Both the position numbers and the translations under genes were made by a program. From assembly GCF_001543895.1 (NCBI RefSeq), contig NZ_JYIJ01000019.1, forward strand, positions 186,001-250,000: DNA of 64,000 bases. Reading direction: 5' to 3'. Each line of letters opens with the position of its first letter. Within the stretch, counting starts at the first letter, position 1. Source of the stretch: Carbonactinospora thermoautotrophica (GTDB taxonomy: Bacteria > Actinomycetota > Actinomycetes > Streptomycetales > Carbonactinosporaceae). This document shows, piece by piece, positions 33,143 through 44,260 of this stretch. Below the pieces are notes generated by a model. The model was not told the origin of the DNA and did not search any database. It saw only the letters and a list, made by a program, of their open reading frames with translations.

Positions 33143-34516
33143 GTGACCAGCAAGCGGTTGACGGGCCTGATGGGCGGGTGTCTCGCGATCGCCGTGCTGA
33201 TCGCCGTCGTGACGCTCACCGACGGCCGCGGCCGCTCCGCCGCCGGCCCGCCTTCCCAACCCGACGTCGCCCCGGCCGTCGCCGTGCTCGCTCCCCAGGG
33301 CTCCACCGACCCCGTGCCCTCCACCGCCGGCCTGGCCCGGGTGCTCGGACCCCTGATGCGGGAGCCCGCGCTCGGCGGGCGCGTCGCCGCGGCCGTGGTC
33401 GACCCGTTGACCGGGCGGCTCCTGTACGGCGAGGCGCAGGACCAGCCCATGACGCCCGCGTCCAGCGCCAAGGTGTTGACCGCCGTCGCCGCCCTGCGTG
33501 TGCTCGGCCCCGACCGTACCCTCCCCACCCGGGTCGTCCAGGGGCCGACCCGGGATCAGATCACGCTGGTCGGCGGCGGTGACCCCTCCCTCACCGCCCA
33601 GCCGAAGCCCGAGACCCCCTACCCGGCGCCGGCCCGCCTCCCTGACCTCGCCGCCGCGACCGCCGCCCGGCTGCGCGAGGCCGGCGTGTCCGCGGTACGG
33701 CTCACGTACGACGACTCGCTGTTCACCGGGCCCCAGGTCAGCCCCGAGTGGGATGACGGGTACACGGTCGCCAACGTCGCCCCGGTCACCGCGCTCATGG
33801 TCGACCAGGGGCGCCGTCAGCCCGGGGAACGCCTGCGACGCTCCGGCGACCTCGCGGAGAGCGCCGCGAAGACCTTCGCCGGCCTGCTCGCCCAGCACGG
33901 CATCAGGGTGACCTCGACCAGCCGGGGCCCGGCCGCGGCGGGCGCGCCCACCCTCGCCGAGGTCCACTCCCCGCCGGTGTCCGGCCTGGTCGAGCACATG
34001 CTGAGCGCCAGCGACAACGACTACGCCGAGGCGCTCGCCCGCCACGTCGCCCGCGCCAAGGGCGAGGAGGCCAGCTTCGCCGGCGCGGTCCGGGCGATCC
34101 GGGCGGTGCTCGGCGAGCTGGGCGTCCCCACCGCCGGCCTCACCCTGTACGACGCCAGCGGCCTGTCCAGGCAAGACCGGGTGTCCGCCGAGACGCTCGC
34201 CCGGACGCTCGCGCTGGCCGCCTCCCCGGACCACCCGGAGCTGCGCGCGGCCGTGACCGGGCTGCCGGTGGCCGGGTTCACCGGCACCCTGGACAGCCGG
34301 TTCGGCGGCGAGGCCGCCAGCGCGCTCGGGTACGTCCGCGCCAAGACCGGCACCCTGACCGGGGTCAACTCCCTCACCGGGCTCGTCCGCGACGCCTCCG
34401 GGCGGCTGGTCGTGTTCGCCTTCATAGCCGACCGCGTGCCCGCCGCGTACCGGGACACCCTGGCCCCCGCCGCCCTGGACGAGATGGCCGCCGCCGTTGC
34501 CCGTTGCGGCTGCTGA
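33143..34516 (+). CDS. dacB: D-alanyl-D-alanine carboxypeptidase/endopeptidase (PBP4 type)
   Basis: The 457-residue penicillin-binding protein trims or cuts peptidoglycan cross-links. An N-terminal signal anchor ([20 protein letters not shown]) leads to the peptidase S13 fold with SxxK in [15 protein letters not shown], SxN in [14 protein letters not shown] and KTG in [15 protein letters not shown]. The insertion between SxxK and SxN is typical of the family. GTG 33143 follows a purine-rich stretch (AAGGG). It is followed after 90 bp by the DUF2342 gene. Confidence 0.93.
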   Translation: MTSKRLTGLMGGCLAIAVLIAVVTLTDGRGRSAAGPPSQPDVAPAVAVLAPQGSTDPVPSTAGLARVLGPLMREPALGGRVAAAVVDPLTGRLLYGEAQDQPMTPASSAKVLTAVAALRVLGPDRTLPTRVVQGPTRDQITLVGGGDPSLTAQPKPETPYPAPARLPDLAAATAARLREAGVSAVRLTYDDSLFTGPQVSPEWDDGYTVANVAPVTALMVDQGRRQPGERLRRSGDLAESAAKTFAGLLAQHGIRVTSTSRGPAAAGAPTLAEVHSPPVSGLVEHMLSASDNDYAEALARHVARAKGEEASFAGAVRAIRAVLGELGVPTAGLTLYDASGLSRQDRVSAETLARTLALAASPDHPELRAAVTGLPVAGFTGTLDSRFGGEAASALGYVRAKTGTLTGVNSLTGLVRDASGRLVVFAFIADRVPAAYRDTLAPAALDEMAAAVARCGC

Positions 34517-34597
34517 GCGCGTAGGGCGGGCTGTTTCGGGGCAAAGCCCCCGAAGGGCCTCGTCACCTGAGTGGGTGCGAGGAAGCCCGAAGCCACG

Positions 34598-34603
34598 TAC
34601 GGT
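34598..34603 (+). promoter_or_regulatory. -10 box of a leaderless promoter for the DUF2342 gene
   Basis: TACGGT ends six bases before ATG 34610, with no ribosome site. Confidence 0.5.
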
Positions 34604-34609
34604 GACGAT

Positions 34610-35716
34610 ATGACGAGCAGCGGTCAGATGATCGACTGGGACCTGGTCACGGCCACTTCGGAGCGGCTCATGCGGCCCGGCCCACAGGTGACGCTGGACG
34701 AGGCGCGGGCCGTGGTGGCCGAGCTGCGCCAGTACGCCGCCACGGCGGAGCGGCATGTGAGCGAGTTCACCGGGCTCACCGCGCCGAGCGGCAGCGGCCC
34801 AGTGCTGGTGGTCAACCGAAGCAACTGGGTGCGGGCCAACGTGGACGGGTTCCGCGTGATCCTGCGGCCGCTGCTCGACAAGATCGAGGCCCGCCGGGTG
34901 AGCATCCCGGGCGGGGAGCTGCTGTCCGCCATCGGCGCCAAGGTGACCGGGTTCGAGCTGGGCGCCGCGCTCGCGTTCCTGGCCGGCAAGGTGCTCGGCC
35001 AGTACGAGATGTTCGCCCGCACCTCGGACGGGTCGGGGGGCCGGCTCCTGCTGGTCGCGCCGAACGTGGTGCAGGCCGAGCGCGACATGGCCGTGGACCC
35101 GCGCGACTTCCGGCTGTGGGTGTGCCTGCACGAGGAGACGCACCGGGTGCAGTTCACCTCGGTGCCCTGGCTGCGCGAGCACCTGGAGAGCGAGATCGAG
35201 GCATTCCTGGCGCAGACCGACGTCGACCCGGCCGCCCTGCTGGGCCGCGTCCGGGACGCGGTGCGCGCGCTCACCGACGACCGCCGCCGGGCCCAGGCGG
35301 ACGAGGAGACCGAGCCGCTGTCCCTGTTCGACCTGGTCCAGACCCGGGAGCAGCGGGTGATCCTGAACCGGCTCACCGCGCTGATGTCGCTGCTGGAGGG
35401 GCACGCCGAGTACGTGATGGACGGCGTCGGCCCGGCGGTGATCCCGAGTGTCACGGAGATCCGGGAGAAGTTCCAGCAGCGCCGCACCAACGTGAGCCGC
35501 ATCGACGCCATGGTGCGCCGCCTGCTCGGCATGGACCTGAAGCTGCGCCAGTACCGGGAGGGGGAGCGGTTCGTGCGCACCGTGGTCGACCGGGTGGGCA
35601 TGTCCGGCTTCAACCGGGTCTGGACGTCCCCGAACACCCTGCCGAGCAAGCAGGAGATCGCTGACCCGGACGCCTGGGTGACCCGCGTCCACGGGCGGTC
35701 GGCGCTGGAAGGCTGA
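34610..35716 (+). CDS. Zinc-dependent metalloprotease of the DUF2342 family
   Basis: The 368-residue protein has the motif VCLHEETHRVQF (HEETH 174-178) and a following Glu in LLEGHAEYVMDGVG, together a gluzincin-like zinc site. The family is widespread in actinobacteria and is sometimes labelled a coenzyme F420 biosynthesis-associated protein; a proven substrate is not known to me. ATG 34610 fits the leaderless promoter; a GTG at 34571 is less likely. tilS follows 18 bp later, so the two may be cotranscribed. Confidence 0.88.
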   Translation: MTSSGQMIDWDLVTATSERLMRPGPQVTLDEARAVVAELRQYAATAERHVSEFTGLTAPSGSGPVLVVNRSNWVRANVDGFRVILRPLLDKIEARRVSIPGGELLSAIGAKVTGFELGAALAFLAGKVLGQYEMFARTSDGSGGRLLLVAPNVVQAERDMAVDPRDFRLWVCLHEETHRVQFTSVPWLREHLESEIEAFLAQTDVDPAALLGRVRDAVRALTDDRRRAQADEETEPLSLFDLVQTREQRVILNRLTALMSLLEGHAEYVMDGVGPAVIPSVTEIREKFQQRRTNVSRIDAMVRRLLGMDLKLRQYREGERFVRTVVDRVGMSGFNRVWTSPNTLPSKQEIADPDAWVTRVHGRSALEG

Positions 35717-35734
35717 TCCGGAGGCGTACCGAGC

Positions 35735-36721
35735 GTGGGTCCCCTGCCGGCTGTCGCGGCCGTCCGCGTGGCCGTCCGTCGCTGCCTCGGCGACCTGGCA
35801 CCCGGCGAACTGGTGCTGGTGGCGTGCAGCGGCGGGGCGGACTCCCTGGCGCTGGCCGCGGCGACCGCGTTCGAAGCGCCCCGGGCCGGGCTGCGCGCGG
35901 GAGCCGTGACCGTCGACCACGGGCTGCAGCCGGGATCGGCCGAGCGTGCCGAGCGGCTGCGCCACGTCCTCGGCGACCTCGGCCTCGACCCGGTCGAGGT
36001 GGTGCCGGTCCAGGTCGGGGCCGAGGGCGGCCCGGAGGCGGCCGCCCGGACCGCCCGGTACCGCGCGCTCGACGAGGCGGCCGAGCGGCTCGGGGCCGCC
36101 GCCGTGCTGCTCGGCCACACCCGGGACGACCAGGCCGAGACCGTGCTGTTGGGCCTGGCGCGCGGCTCGGGCGCCCGCTCGCTCGCCGGCATGCCGGCTC
36201 GCTTCGGGCGGTACCGTCGGCCGCTGCTCGACGTGCCCCGGGCCACCACCCGGGCGGCCTGCGTCGACCAGGGGCTGGAACCGTGGGAGGATCCGCACAA
36301 CGCGGACCCCGCCTACACCCGGGCGCGGATCCGCCACCAGGCCCTGCCGGCGCTGGAGGCCGCGCTCGGCCCCGGGGTGAGCGCGGCGCTGGCCCGCACC
36401 GCGCGGCTGCTGCGTGACGACGCCGACGCCCTGGACGCCTGGGCCGAGCGGGCGCGTGTGGAATGCGTCACACCGAACGGCGGCCTGGACACGGACGCGC
36501 TCGCCGCGTTGCCGCCCGCGGTGCGCCGCAGGGTGCTGCGCCGCGCCGCGGTCGAGGCGGGCAGCCCGGCCGGGTCCCTGTTCGCCGTGCACGTCGAGGC
36601 AGTGGACGCGCTGGTCACCGCCTGGCGTGGGCAAGGACCGGTCCAGCTACCCGGTGGGGTGGTCGCGGTCCGGCGATGTGGCACCCTGTACCTCGGCCAG
36701 GAGCCACCGACACAGTCCTGA
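35735..36721 (+). CDS. tilS: tRNA(Ile)-lysidine synthase
   Basis: The enzyme joins lysine to C34 of the CAU-anticodon tRNA-Ile so that it reads AUA. The 328 residues show the PP-loop [14 protein letters not shown] (SGGADS 32-37), [20 protein letters not shown], and the RPLLDVPR and [15 protein letters not shown] segments. A short C-terminal domain follows. GTG 35735 has GGAGG upstream. hpt lies 26 bp further, the usual tilS-hpt-ftsH order. Confidence 0.93.
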   Translation: MGPLPAVAAVRVAVRRCLGDLAPGELVLVACSGGADSLALAAATAFEAPRAGLRAGAVTVDHGLQPGSAERAERLRHVLGDLGLDPVEVVPVQVGAEGGPEAAARTARYRALDEAAERLGAAAVLLGHTRDDQAETVLLGLARGSGARSLAGMPARFGRYRRPLLDVPRATTRAACVDQGLEPWEDPHNADPAYTRARIRHQALPALEAALGPGVSAALARTARLLRDDADALDAWAERARVECVTPNGGLDTDALAALPPAVRRRVLRRAAVEAGSPAGSLFAVHVEAVDALVTAWRGQGPVQLPGGVVAVRRCGTLYLGQEPPTQS

Positions 36722-36747
36722 CCCGCGAATTCTGGGAGCCAGACTCA

Positions 36748-37302
36748 GTGGACGAAAGGGACATGGGCGCCGACCTAGAGAAGGTGCTCGTCACAGCGGA
36801 GGACATCCAGCGTCGTGTCGCCGAGCTGGCGGCCGAGATCGACCGCGACTACGCCGGGCGGGACGTGCTGCTGGTCGGGGTGCTCAAGGGCGCGGTCATG
36901 GTGATGGCGGACTTGGCGCGGGCCCTGCACCTGCCGGCCCAGATGGACTGGATGGCGGTGTCCTCGTACGGGTCGGGGACCAAGTCGTCCGGCGTGGTGC
37001 GGATCCTCAAGGACCTCGACACCGACATCGCCGGCCGGGACGTGCTGGTGGTGGAGGACATCATCGACTCCGGGCTCACGCTCTCCTGGCTGCTCGCCAA
37101 CCTGAACTCGCGCGGCCCCGCCTCCGTGGAGGTGTGCGCGATGTTCCGGAAGCCGGACGCGATCAAGGTGCCGCTCCGCGTGCGGTACGTCGGGTTCGAC
37201 ATCCCGAACGAGTTCGTGGTCGGGTACGGTCTGGACTACGCCGAGCGGTACCGGAACCTGCCGTTCGTGGGCACGCTGGCCCAGCACGTGTACACCAGAT
37301 GA
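36748..37302 (+). CDS. hpt: Hypoxanthine phosphoribosyltransferase
   Basis: The enzyme salvages hypoxanthine and guanine with PRPP. The 184-residue protein has the PRPP loop [18 protein letters not shown], the [15 protein letters not shown] segment, the flexible-loop Ser-Tyr in [14 protein letters not shown], and [18 protein letters not shown] at the end. GTG 36748 is preferred because GGGAG stands ten bases before it and homologues carry the same short leader; ATG 36763 is the alternative. Confidence 0.94.
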   Translation: MDERDMGADLEKVLVTAEDIQRRVAELAAEIDRDYAGRDVLLVGVLKGAVMVMADLARALHLPAQMDWMAVSSYGSGTKSSGVVRILKDLDTDIAGRDVLVVEDIIDSGLTLSWLLANLNSRGPASVEVCAMFRKPDAIKVPLRVRYVGFDIPNEFVVGYGLDYAERYRNLPFVGTLAQHVYTR

Positions 37303-37717
37303 ACGGCCGCGCCACGCGGTCGAACGGCTCACGACTGCGCCGTCCCCGGCACTGCCCTTGAGGCTGTTTTCCTCCAACGTCCGGCGAACATCCGCGTTGA
37401 CGCGCGATGTCCCCTTCGGAACCGTTTACTCTGGAGGTCGGACGGGCGCGGGGACGAAGAGGTCCGGGCGGGAACAACCGCCTATTCGCGTGCGTTCCCG
37501 ATGCGGGAGCCGGTAGCACTCCAAACTCCGCGCCGAGGGGTGCGCCGGTGTACCGTCTGTAACAGAGATAACTGTGCCGGGGCGCTTCGCGAGGGCAGTG
37601 CCACTCACCGGGCGTCGCTCAACCGGATCGAGCACAGGTCGACCTCCGAGCGGTCCCGGCGCCGTTCGGACACCGGAAGCTGGCAGGAGGGACGGGGCAG
37701 CGGTTCGCCCCGCTTGG
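37303..37717. other. 415-bp leader region of ftsH
   Basis: No gene is seen. A frame runs into ftsH from 37574, but its residues are Arg/Pro-rich and unlike FtsH. A long transcript leader is likely. The AT-containing stretch near 37384-37435 (GTTTACTCTGG) is a candidate promoter. Confidence 0.5.
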
Positions 37718-39748
<2,031 letters not shown>

Positions 39749-39753
39749 GACGC

Positions 39754-40392
39754 GTGGCCGAGCCGCTGCCCAGCATGGCAGAGCAGCGCGGGCCGCGACG
39801 GACGGATGTGCCCGATCAGGCCCTCCGGCCGTTCGACGAGGCCCGCGCTGAGGCTGCCGTTCGGGAGCTGTTGATCGCGATCGGGGAGGACCCCGATCGC
39901 GAAGGCCTGCGCGACACCCCGCGCCGCGTCGCCCGGGCGTACCGGGAGATGTTCGCGGGTCTTTGGCAGCGGCCCGAGGACGTGCTGACCACCACCTTCG
40001 ACCTCGGCCACGACGAGATGGTGCTGGTCAAGGACATCGAGGTGTTCTCGATGTGCGAGCACCACCTCGTCCCGTTCCACGGCGTCGCCCACGTCGGCTA
40101 CGTCCCCTCCGAGGAGGGGCGGATCACCGGCCTGTCGAAGCTGGCCCGCCTGGTCGAGGTGTACGCCCGCCGCCCCCAGGTGCAGGAGCGGATGACCAGC
40201 CAGATCGCCGACGCGCTCATGCGGATCCTGCAACCGCGCGGGGTGATCGTGGTCATCGAGTGCGAGCACCTGTGCATGTCCATGCGGGGCATCCGCAAGC
40301 CGGGTTCCAAGACGATCACCTCCGCCGTGCGCGGCCAACTGCGCGACCCGGCCACCCGGGCGGAGGCGATGTCGCTCATTCTGGAGAACTGA
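39754..40392 (+). CDS. folE: GTP cyclohydrolase I
   Basis: The enzyme makes dihydroneopterin triphosphate from GTP, the first step of folate synthesis. The 212 residues show [20 protein letters not shown], the zinc ligands in [13 protein letters not shown] and [11 protein letters not shown], and [23 protein letters not shown] 39754 follows AGGAGTGAG, which overlaps the ftsH stop, so it is cotranscribed. Its folate partners folP, folB and folK resume 8 kb downstream. Confidence 0.95.
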   Translation: MAEPLPSMAEQRGPRRTDVPDQALRPFDEARAEAAVRELLIAIGEDPDREGLRDTPRRVARAYREMFAGLWQRPEDVLTTTFDLGHDEMVLVKDIEVFSMCEHHLVPFHGVAHVGYVPSEEGRITGLSKLARLVEVYARRPQVQERMTSQIADALMRILQPRGVIVVIECEHLCMSMRGIRKPGSKTITSAVRGQLRDPATRAEAMSLILEN

Positions 40393-40400
40393 GACGAGGC

Positions 40401-40438
40401 GGTCATGGGCTGCGCACGGCCGTGCGCAGCCCATGACC
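40401..40438 (+). terminator. Loopless 38-bp perfect palindrome after folE
   Basis: GGTCATGGGCTGCGCACGG is followed directly by its reverse complement, then CTTTCTGGGG. It stands ten bases after the folE stop. It is most likely the operon terminator, without a strong T run. Confidence 0.65.
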
Positions 40439-40559
40439 CTTTCTGGGGAAGACCCTTTCCGGGGAAGGTGCGGCCGTACACCTACGGTGTGACCGCGTAC
40501 TGCTATCGTCTGATCAGCTTTTGTCTTGCGGCACCAGGGGGACGGGGGAACTTCCGGCG

Positions 40560-41114
40560 ATGTCGTTCTTCGAGATCGACCTGGGGGAGCTGAAGGCCCT
40601 GCAGGGCCGGCTGCGCGGGATCCGGGAGCACGAGGCCAAGCGGCTGCGGGACCGGTTCGAGCGCGAGACGCTCGTGGTGGGGCCCGACCAGTGCGGCGGA
40701 GTCGGCTCGTTCACGGCCGCGCGGGAGGTGTACCAGCGGTACGTCCAGGCGCACTCCGCCTGGGAGGCGCTCATCGCGGAGCTGGAGCGCACCTTCGAGA
40801 ACGTCGACGCCAAGCTCACCCGCGTCATCCAGGCGTATGAGCAGAACGAGCAGCAGGTGGCGAGCGGCTACCGGCGGATCATGTACGAGCAGCCGGTCCA
40901 GCGGCCGGCCGACGGCTCGTGGCGGCCGCAGGCGTCCGGGGCTGCGCCGGCCGCGTACCAGCCGCCGGCCGGGAACCAGCCACCGGCGCAGCAGCCTCAG
41001 CCGCAACCGACACCGCAACCAACACCGCAGCCGACACCGCAGCCACAGCCCCGGCCGCAGGCGGCCGGCGGGCAGCAGCGGGGTTTTGAGGGCGACGGGG
41101 GGATGGCATGGTGA
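40560..41114 (+). CDS. WXG100/EspC-like type VII secretion protein with PQPT tail
   Basis: The 184-residue protein has an N-terminal helical hairpin (about 1-100: FFEIDLGELKALQGRLRGIR and HSAWEALIAELERTFENVDA) and a Pro/Gln tail with the repeat PQPTPQPTPQPT, coded by 12-bp units near 40992-41050. Helical pair plus loop fits a substrate or chaperone of type VII secretion. A -10 box TATCGT lies at 40503-40508. The stop overlaps the next gene by seven bases. No signal peptide is present. Confidence 0.7.
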   Translation: MSFFEIDLGELKALQGRLRGIREHEAKRLRDRFERETLVVGPDQCGGVGSFTAAREVYQRYVQAHSAWEALIAELERTFENVDAKLTRVIQAYEQNEQQVASGYRRIMYEQPVQRPADGSWRPQASGAAPAAYQPPAGNQPPAQQPQPQPTPQPTPQPTPQPQPRPQAAGGQQRGFEGDGGMAW

Positions 41115-41485
41115 GCCGCGAGGACCACATCCGCATGTGGCAGGAGATCCACGCGGGCGACCCGATGCGGATCAACAGCGCCGGGTCCGGGTGGAACCAG
41201 CTTGCCAACGACTACGCGATCGTGGCCGCCCGGCTGCGCGAGGAGATCGCCAAGTCGGCGCACGTCTGGCAGGGTCAGGCGGCTGAGGAGTTCCGCGCCG
41301 AGCTGAGCAAGCTGGAGCAGCGCACGCGCGGCTTCATCGAGCAGGCCAGCGGCTTCGGTGAGGTGATGTTCGCGCTGGCGAAGGCCCTGGGCGAGGCGCA
41401 GAGCCGGATGCCGGAGGTGCCGCCGGAGCGGAACATCTTCCAGGAGGGTTACGCCGAGGCCAAGGAGTTCGTCACCGGCGAGTAG
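41108..41485 (+). CDS. WXG100/PPE-like type VII protein, N-terminal part before an in-frame amber codon
   Basis: The 125 residues form a helical hairpin with a WxG turn (SAHVWQGQAAEEFRAELSKL). The frame stops at TAG 41483-41485 and then continues open, in the same frame, into the next gene: the codons after the stop read DPHDVTYRQAARVYAELEQQ, an evident continuation of the last helix (EGYAEAKEFVTGE). Without the stop the product would be 392 residues, a PPE-like size with a Gly/Pro-rich tail. The first part alone could still work as a WXG100 protein. Confidence 0.75.
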   Translation: MVSREDHIRMWQEIHAGDPMRINSAGSGWNQLANDYAIVAARLREEIAKSAHVWQGQAAEEFRAELSKLEQRTRGFIEQASGFGEVMFALAKALGEAQSRMPEVPPERNIFQEGYAEAKEFVTGE

Positions 41486-42286
41486 GACCCGCACGACGTC
41501 ACGTACCGCCAGGCCGCCCGCGTGTACGCGGAGCTGGAGCAGCAGTACCGCGCGGCGGGCGGAAAGATTGTGGAGCCTCAGGATCCAAGCATCTTCGATG
41601 AGAGGACCGAGCTGCCTGATGCTGGGGGCAGCGACACCGGATACCAGCGGGACGGTGGGGGTGGCACCGGTCGCACCTCCTATGGCGGTGGCGGTTCCGG
41701 GTGGGTGACTTCTTCGGCCGGGCACGGTGGTTCCGGTGAGGGTTCCGTCCGGTCGTACGGTCCCTCGCAGCACAGTGACTTGGCAGGGGTGGCCAGCCCA
41801 CCGGTCCAGCCGCCGGTGGGTGTGCAGCCGTCGGTGGCTGGACCGGGTGCCAACCCTCCCGGTTTCCCGCCTCCGCTCGTGCCCACGGGACCGCTCCCGC
41901 CGGGGCGGCCCGGCTCCGGTCCGCGTCCGGGTCCTGGCCGGGGGCCGGGCGGCGGGGCCGGGGGCGCGTTCCGGGCTGGTGGTATCCCGGGCGGGGACGG
42001 GATCAGCGGCGGTGCCCGGGTAGGCGGCGGCGCCGGTCCGGGCGGGCGCGGCCCGGGTGGCCCGGGCGGCGGCGGTGTGATGCCGGGTGCCGGCGGGCGG
42101 CCCGGGGCCGCGGGCGCGGGCCAGGGTGGCGCGCACCCGCCGGGCGGCCCGGCGGGTGGCATGGGCCCGATGGGCGGCATGGGCGGGGAGCAGGAGCGCG
42201 AGCGCAGCAAGCGGCCGTCGTACCTGGTGGAGGACGAGGAAACCTGGCGGAACAAGCGGCCGGTGGTGCCGCCGGTGATCGAGTAG
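41486..42286 (+). pseudogene. Gly/Pro-rich C-terminal part of the PPE-like protein
   Basis: The frame continues from the amber codon at 41483. A GTG at 41522 could start a separate 254-residue product, but no ribosome site precedes it and its first residues (MYAELEQQYRAAGGKIVEPQ) look like the middle of a helix. The bulk is Gly/Pro-rich. The end RPSYLVEDEETWRNKRPVVP is a conserved-looking tail seen in actinobacterial type VII proteins. Readthrough, re-initiation or loss of function are open; I favour a nonsense mutation. Confidence 0.55.
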
Positions 42287-42368
42287 GTTCCAGCTGCCCC
42301 GTGGTGATCACCGGCGGGTGGTCTTGGGTACGGTGGGCCGCCGGGGAATCGTCGCCGGGAGGGGCTGA

Positions 42369-43670
42369 ATGATGTCGAGTGAGCGCGCGATCCGCCGGGT
42401 CGTGAGCCTGCTGGCCGCCACCGCCGCCTGCGTCGCGGCGAGCGTGGCCGCTGCTCCCGACGCGGCTGCGGACCGGGTTCGGGACGGGCAGTGGGCGCTC
42501 CAGCGCCTGGAGGCGGAGAAGGTCTGGCGGATCACCCGGGGCGAGGGTGTCACCGTGGCGGTCATCGACTCCGGGGTCGACGCCAGCCACCCCGACCTTG
42601 TCGGCCAGGTGCTGCCCGGGGCGGACTTCGGCGACGGCCGCACCGGTGATGGGCGAAGAGATCTCGACAGAGAGAAATATCACGGCACCTCTATGGCGGC
42701 GCTCGTCGCGGGTCGGGCCGATGACCGTGCTGGCATTGCCGGGCTGGCCCCAGGCGTGAAGATCCTCCCGGTGCTGGTGCACGACGGGAACAGCGGCATG
42801 GGCCCCGGTGTGCTTGCCAAGGCGGTCCGTTTCGCGGTTGACAAGGGCGCCAAGGTCATCAACATCTCCCAGGCGACCACGTTCACCGATGTGGTCACGG
42901 AGGACGCCTTCCGCTACGCCTTCGAGAAGGACGTGGTCGTTGTCGCCGGGGCCGGTAACAACGGCGACACCGTGAACCAGGTCCTGTACCCGGCGGGCTA
43001 TCCCGGGGTTGTCGCGGTCTCCGCCGTGGACGTGAACGGCCGGATCTGGCCGAGATCGCAGCACGGCAAGCAGGTCGTTCTGGCCGCTCCCGGGGTCGGG
43101 ATTTACACGCCTTCACCGAACGGCAAGTACGCGAGCGCGAACGGTACCAGCGCCGCCACTGCCTATGTGTCCGCCGCAGCAGCTCTGGTGCGGGCGAGGT
43201 ATCCGCATCTGACGGCGGGGCAGGTGATCAACCGGCTGATCAAGACCGCGCACGGGGCGGCCCAGGGGTGGGACGAGTACTACGGGTACGGGATCGTCTA
43301 CCCGTACCGGGCGCTGACCGCGGACATCCCGGACGGGCCGAGGGAGAACCCGCTGCTGAACCGGCCGGGGGTGACGTGGCCGAGCGGGTACACGCCGCAG
43401 GCGGCGGGTGACCAGGGGGCGCGCGACGAGAGCAGCGCTGGCGGCGTGCTGGTCGTGCTGGCGTTGGCCGGGCTGGGCGTGCTGGTCCTGGTGGTCGTGC
43501 TCGTGGTGGTCGTGCTGGTGCGGCGGTCCGGGCGGAAGGGCCCGCCGCCGGGGCCGCCCGGGCCGCCGGGTGGGTGGGGGCCGCCGTCGGGTGGCTATCC
43601 GCAGGCGGGTGCCTGGGCGGGCCAGTCCCAGCAGCAGCCGCCGCCGGGCTGGGGGCCGCCCCGGCCGTAG
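42369..43670 (+). CDS. mycP: Type VII secretion mycosin (subtilisin-like membrane protease)
   Basis: The 433-residue serine protease has a signal peptide (RRVVSLLAATAACVAASVAA), an S8 domain with Asp67 in AVIDSGVD, His105 in YHGTSMAAL and Ser261 in ANGTSAATAY, a C-terminal membrane helix (GVLVVLALAGLGVLVLVVVL) and a cytosolic Pro/Gly/Gln-rich tail. Mycosins belong to the type VII secretion membrane complex and are needed for its stability. The usual eccB-E genes are not in the window. It starts at ATG 42369 or 42372. Confidence 0.93.
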   Translation: MMSSERAIRRVVSLLAATAACVAASVAAAPDAAADRVRDGQWALQRLEAEKVWRITRGEGVTVAVIDSGVDASHPDLVGQVLPGADFGDGRTGDGRRDLDREKYHGTSMAALVAGRADDRAGIAGLAPGVKILPVLVHDGNSGMGPGVLAKAVRFAVDKGAKVINISQATTFTDVVTEDAFRYAFEKDVVVVAGAGNNGDTVNQVLYPAGYPGVVAVSAVDVNGRIWPRSQHGKQVVLAAPGVGIYTPSPNGKYASANGTSAATAYVSAAAALVRARYPHLTAGQVINRLIKTAHGAAQGWDEYYGYGIVYPYRALTADIPDGPRENPLLNRPGVTWPSGYTPQAAGDQGARDESSAGGVLVVLALAGLGVLVLVVVLVVVVLVRRSGRKGPPPGPPGPPGGWGPPSGGYPQAGAWAGQSQQQPPPGWGPPRP

Positions 43671-43689
43671 GGCCGCACACGGGCATCGG

Positions 43690-43723
43690 GAGGGTCCTGG
43701 CGCGACGTCGCGCCAGGACCCTC
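43690..43723 (+). terminator. Loopless 34-bp perfect palindrome after mycP
   Basis: GAGGGTCCTGGCGCGAC is followed directly by its reverse complement. It stands 19 bases after the mycP stop and lacks a T run. It is very probably the terminator. Confidence 0.65.
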
Positions 43724-43801
43724 GCCGTGTCACCCGCAATGGGTACACGGTCAGCCCTTCGGGTCCGAGACAGGACAGGCCGCCGCCGGGTAGCCGCCTC
43801 C

Positions 43802-43851
43802 GCGTCGAGTGTGCGTGTCGTCACAGCTGTGACGACACGCACACTCGACGC
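43802..43851. repeat. 50-bp perfect palindrome, copy 2
   Basis: The left 25 bases, beginning GCGTCGAGTGTGCG and ending GTCGTCACAG, pair perfectly with the right 25. It matches copy 1 at 23194-23243 except for the centre and the outermost positions. It stands 80 bases after the mycP terminator and 11 bases before a -10-like TAGAGT (43863-43868). Confidence 0.95.
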
Positions 43852-43918
43852 TCGGCTGGGGTAGAGTGCTCCTCGCAAAGCGCGGCCGGGGGAGCCGCGC
43901 GGGTACACGGGGGTGGGC

Positions 43919-44260
43919 ATGTCGGCAGGCGTCGGCGATGGGTTCCACGTCCAGCCGGACGGGCTGGTCAAGGTCGGCGACGAGCTCTCGGGCCTGTCCG
44001 ACCAGATCGAGAAGGTCGCCGAGCAGGCGCGGGCGGCAGCGGAGCCGGTAGCAGGTCTCGGCCGGGGCTGGGCCGCGGTTCAGGCGTTCCAGGAGTGCGC
44101 CGAGGCGTGGGGCCAGCACCTGCGGGGCGCGGCCGAGCGGGCCCGTGCGGCCGGGGACCGGCTGAAGCTGACCGCGAGCAAGTACGCGGCCGCTGACGAT
44201 CTGGCGCGGATGACGTTCCACCGGGTGCTGCGGGATCTCGGGGGTCAGGCGCGGTGGTGA
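43919..44260 (+). CDS. EspC-like type VII secretion substrate
   Basis: The 113-residue all-helical protein begins GVGDGFHVQPDGLVKVGDEL and has two long helices joined near GLGRGWAAVQAF, the WxxG-like turn of EspC/WXG100 proteins. It probably pairs with, or carries, the next gene product for export. A promoter TAGAGT lies at 43863-43868. The stop overlaps the next start (GTGGTGA). ATG 43919 is used; GTG 43913 is possible. Confidence 0.7.
   Translation: MSAGVGDGFHVQPDGLVKVGDELSGLSDQIEKVAEQARAAAEPVAGLGRGWAAVQAFQECAEAWGQHLRGAAERARAAGDRLKLTASKYAAADDLARMTFHRVLRDLGGQARW

Noticed and set aside
33137-36634. 1165-codon open frame on the minus strand
   Set aside because: It is antisense to dacB, the DUF2342 gene and tilS, all with complete motifs; its residues are low-complexity.
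37574-37717. Extended N-terminus of FtsH
   Set aside because: The 48 extra residues are Arg/Pro/Ser-rich and unlike FtsH; the family sequence begins at [10 protein letters not shown].
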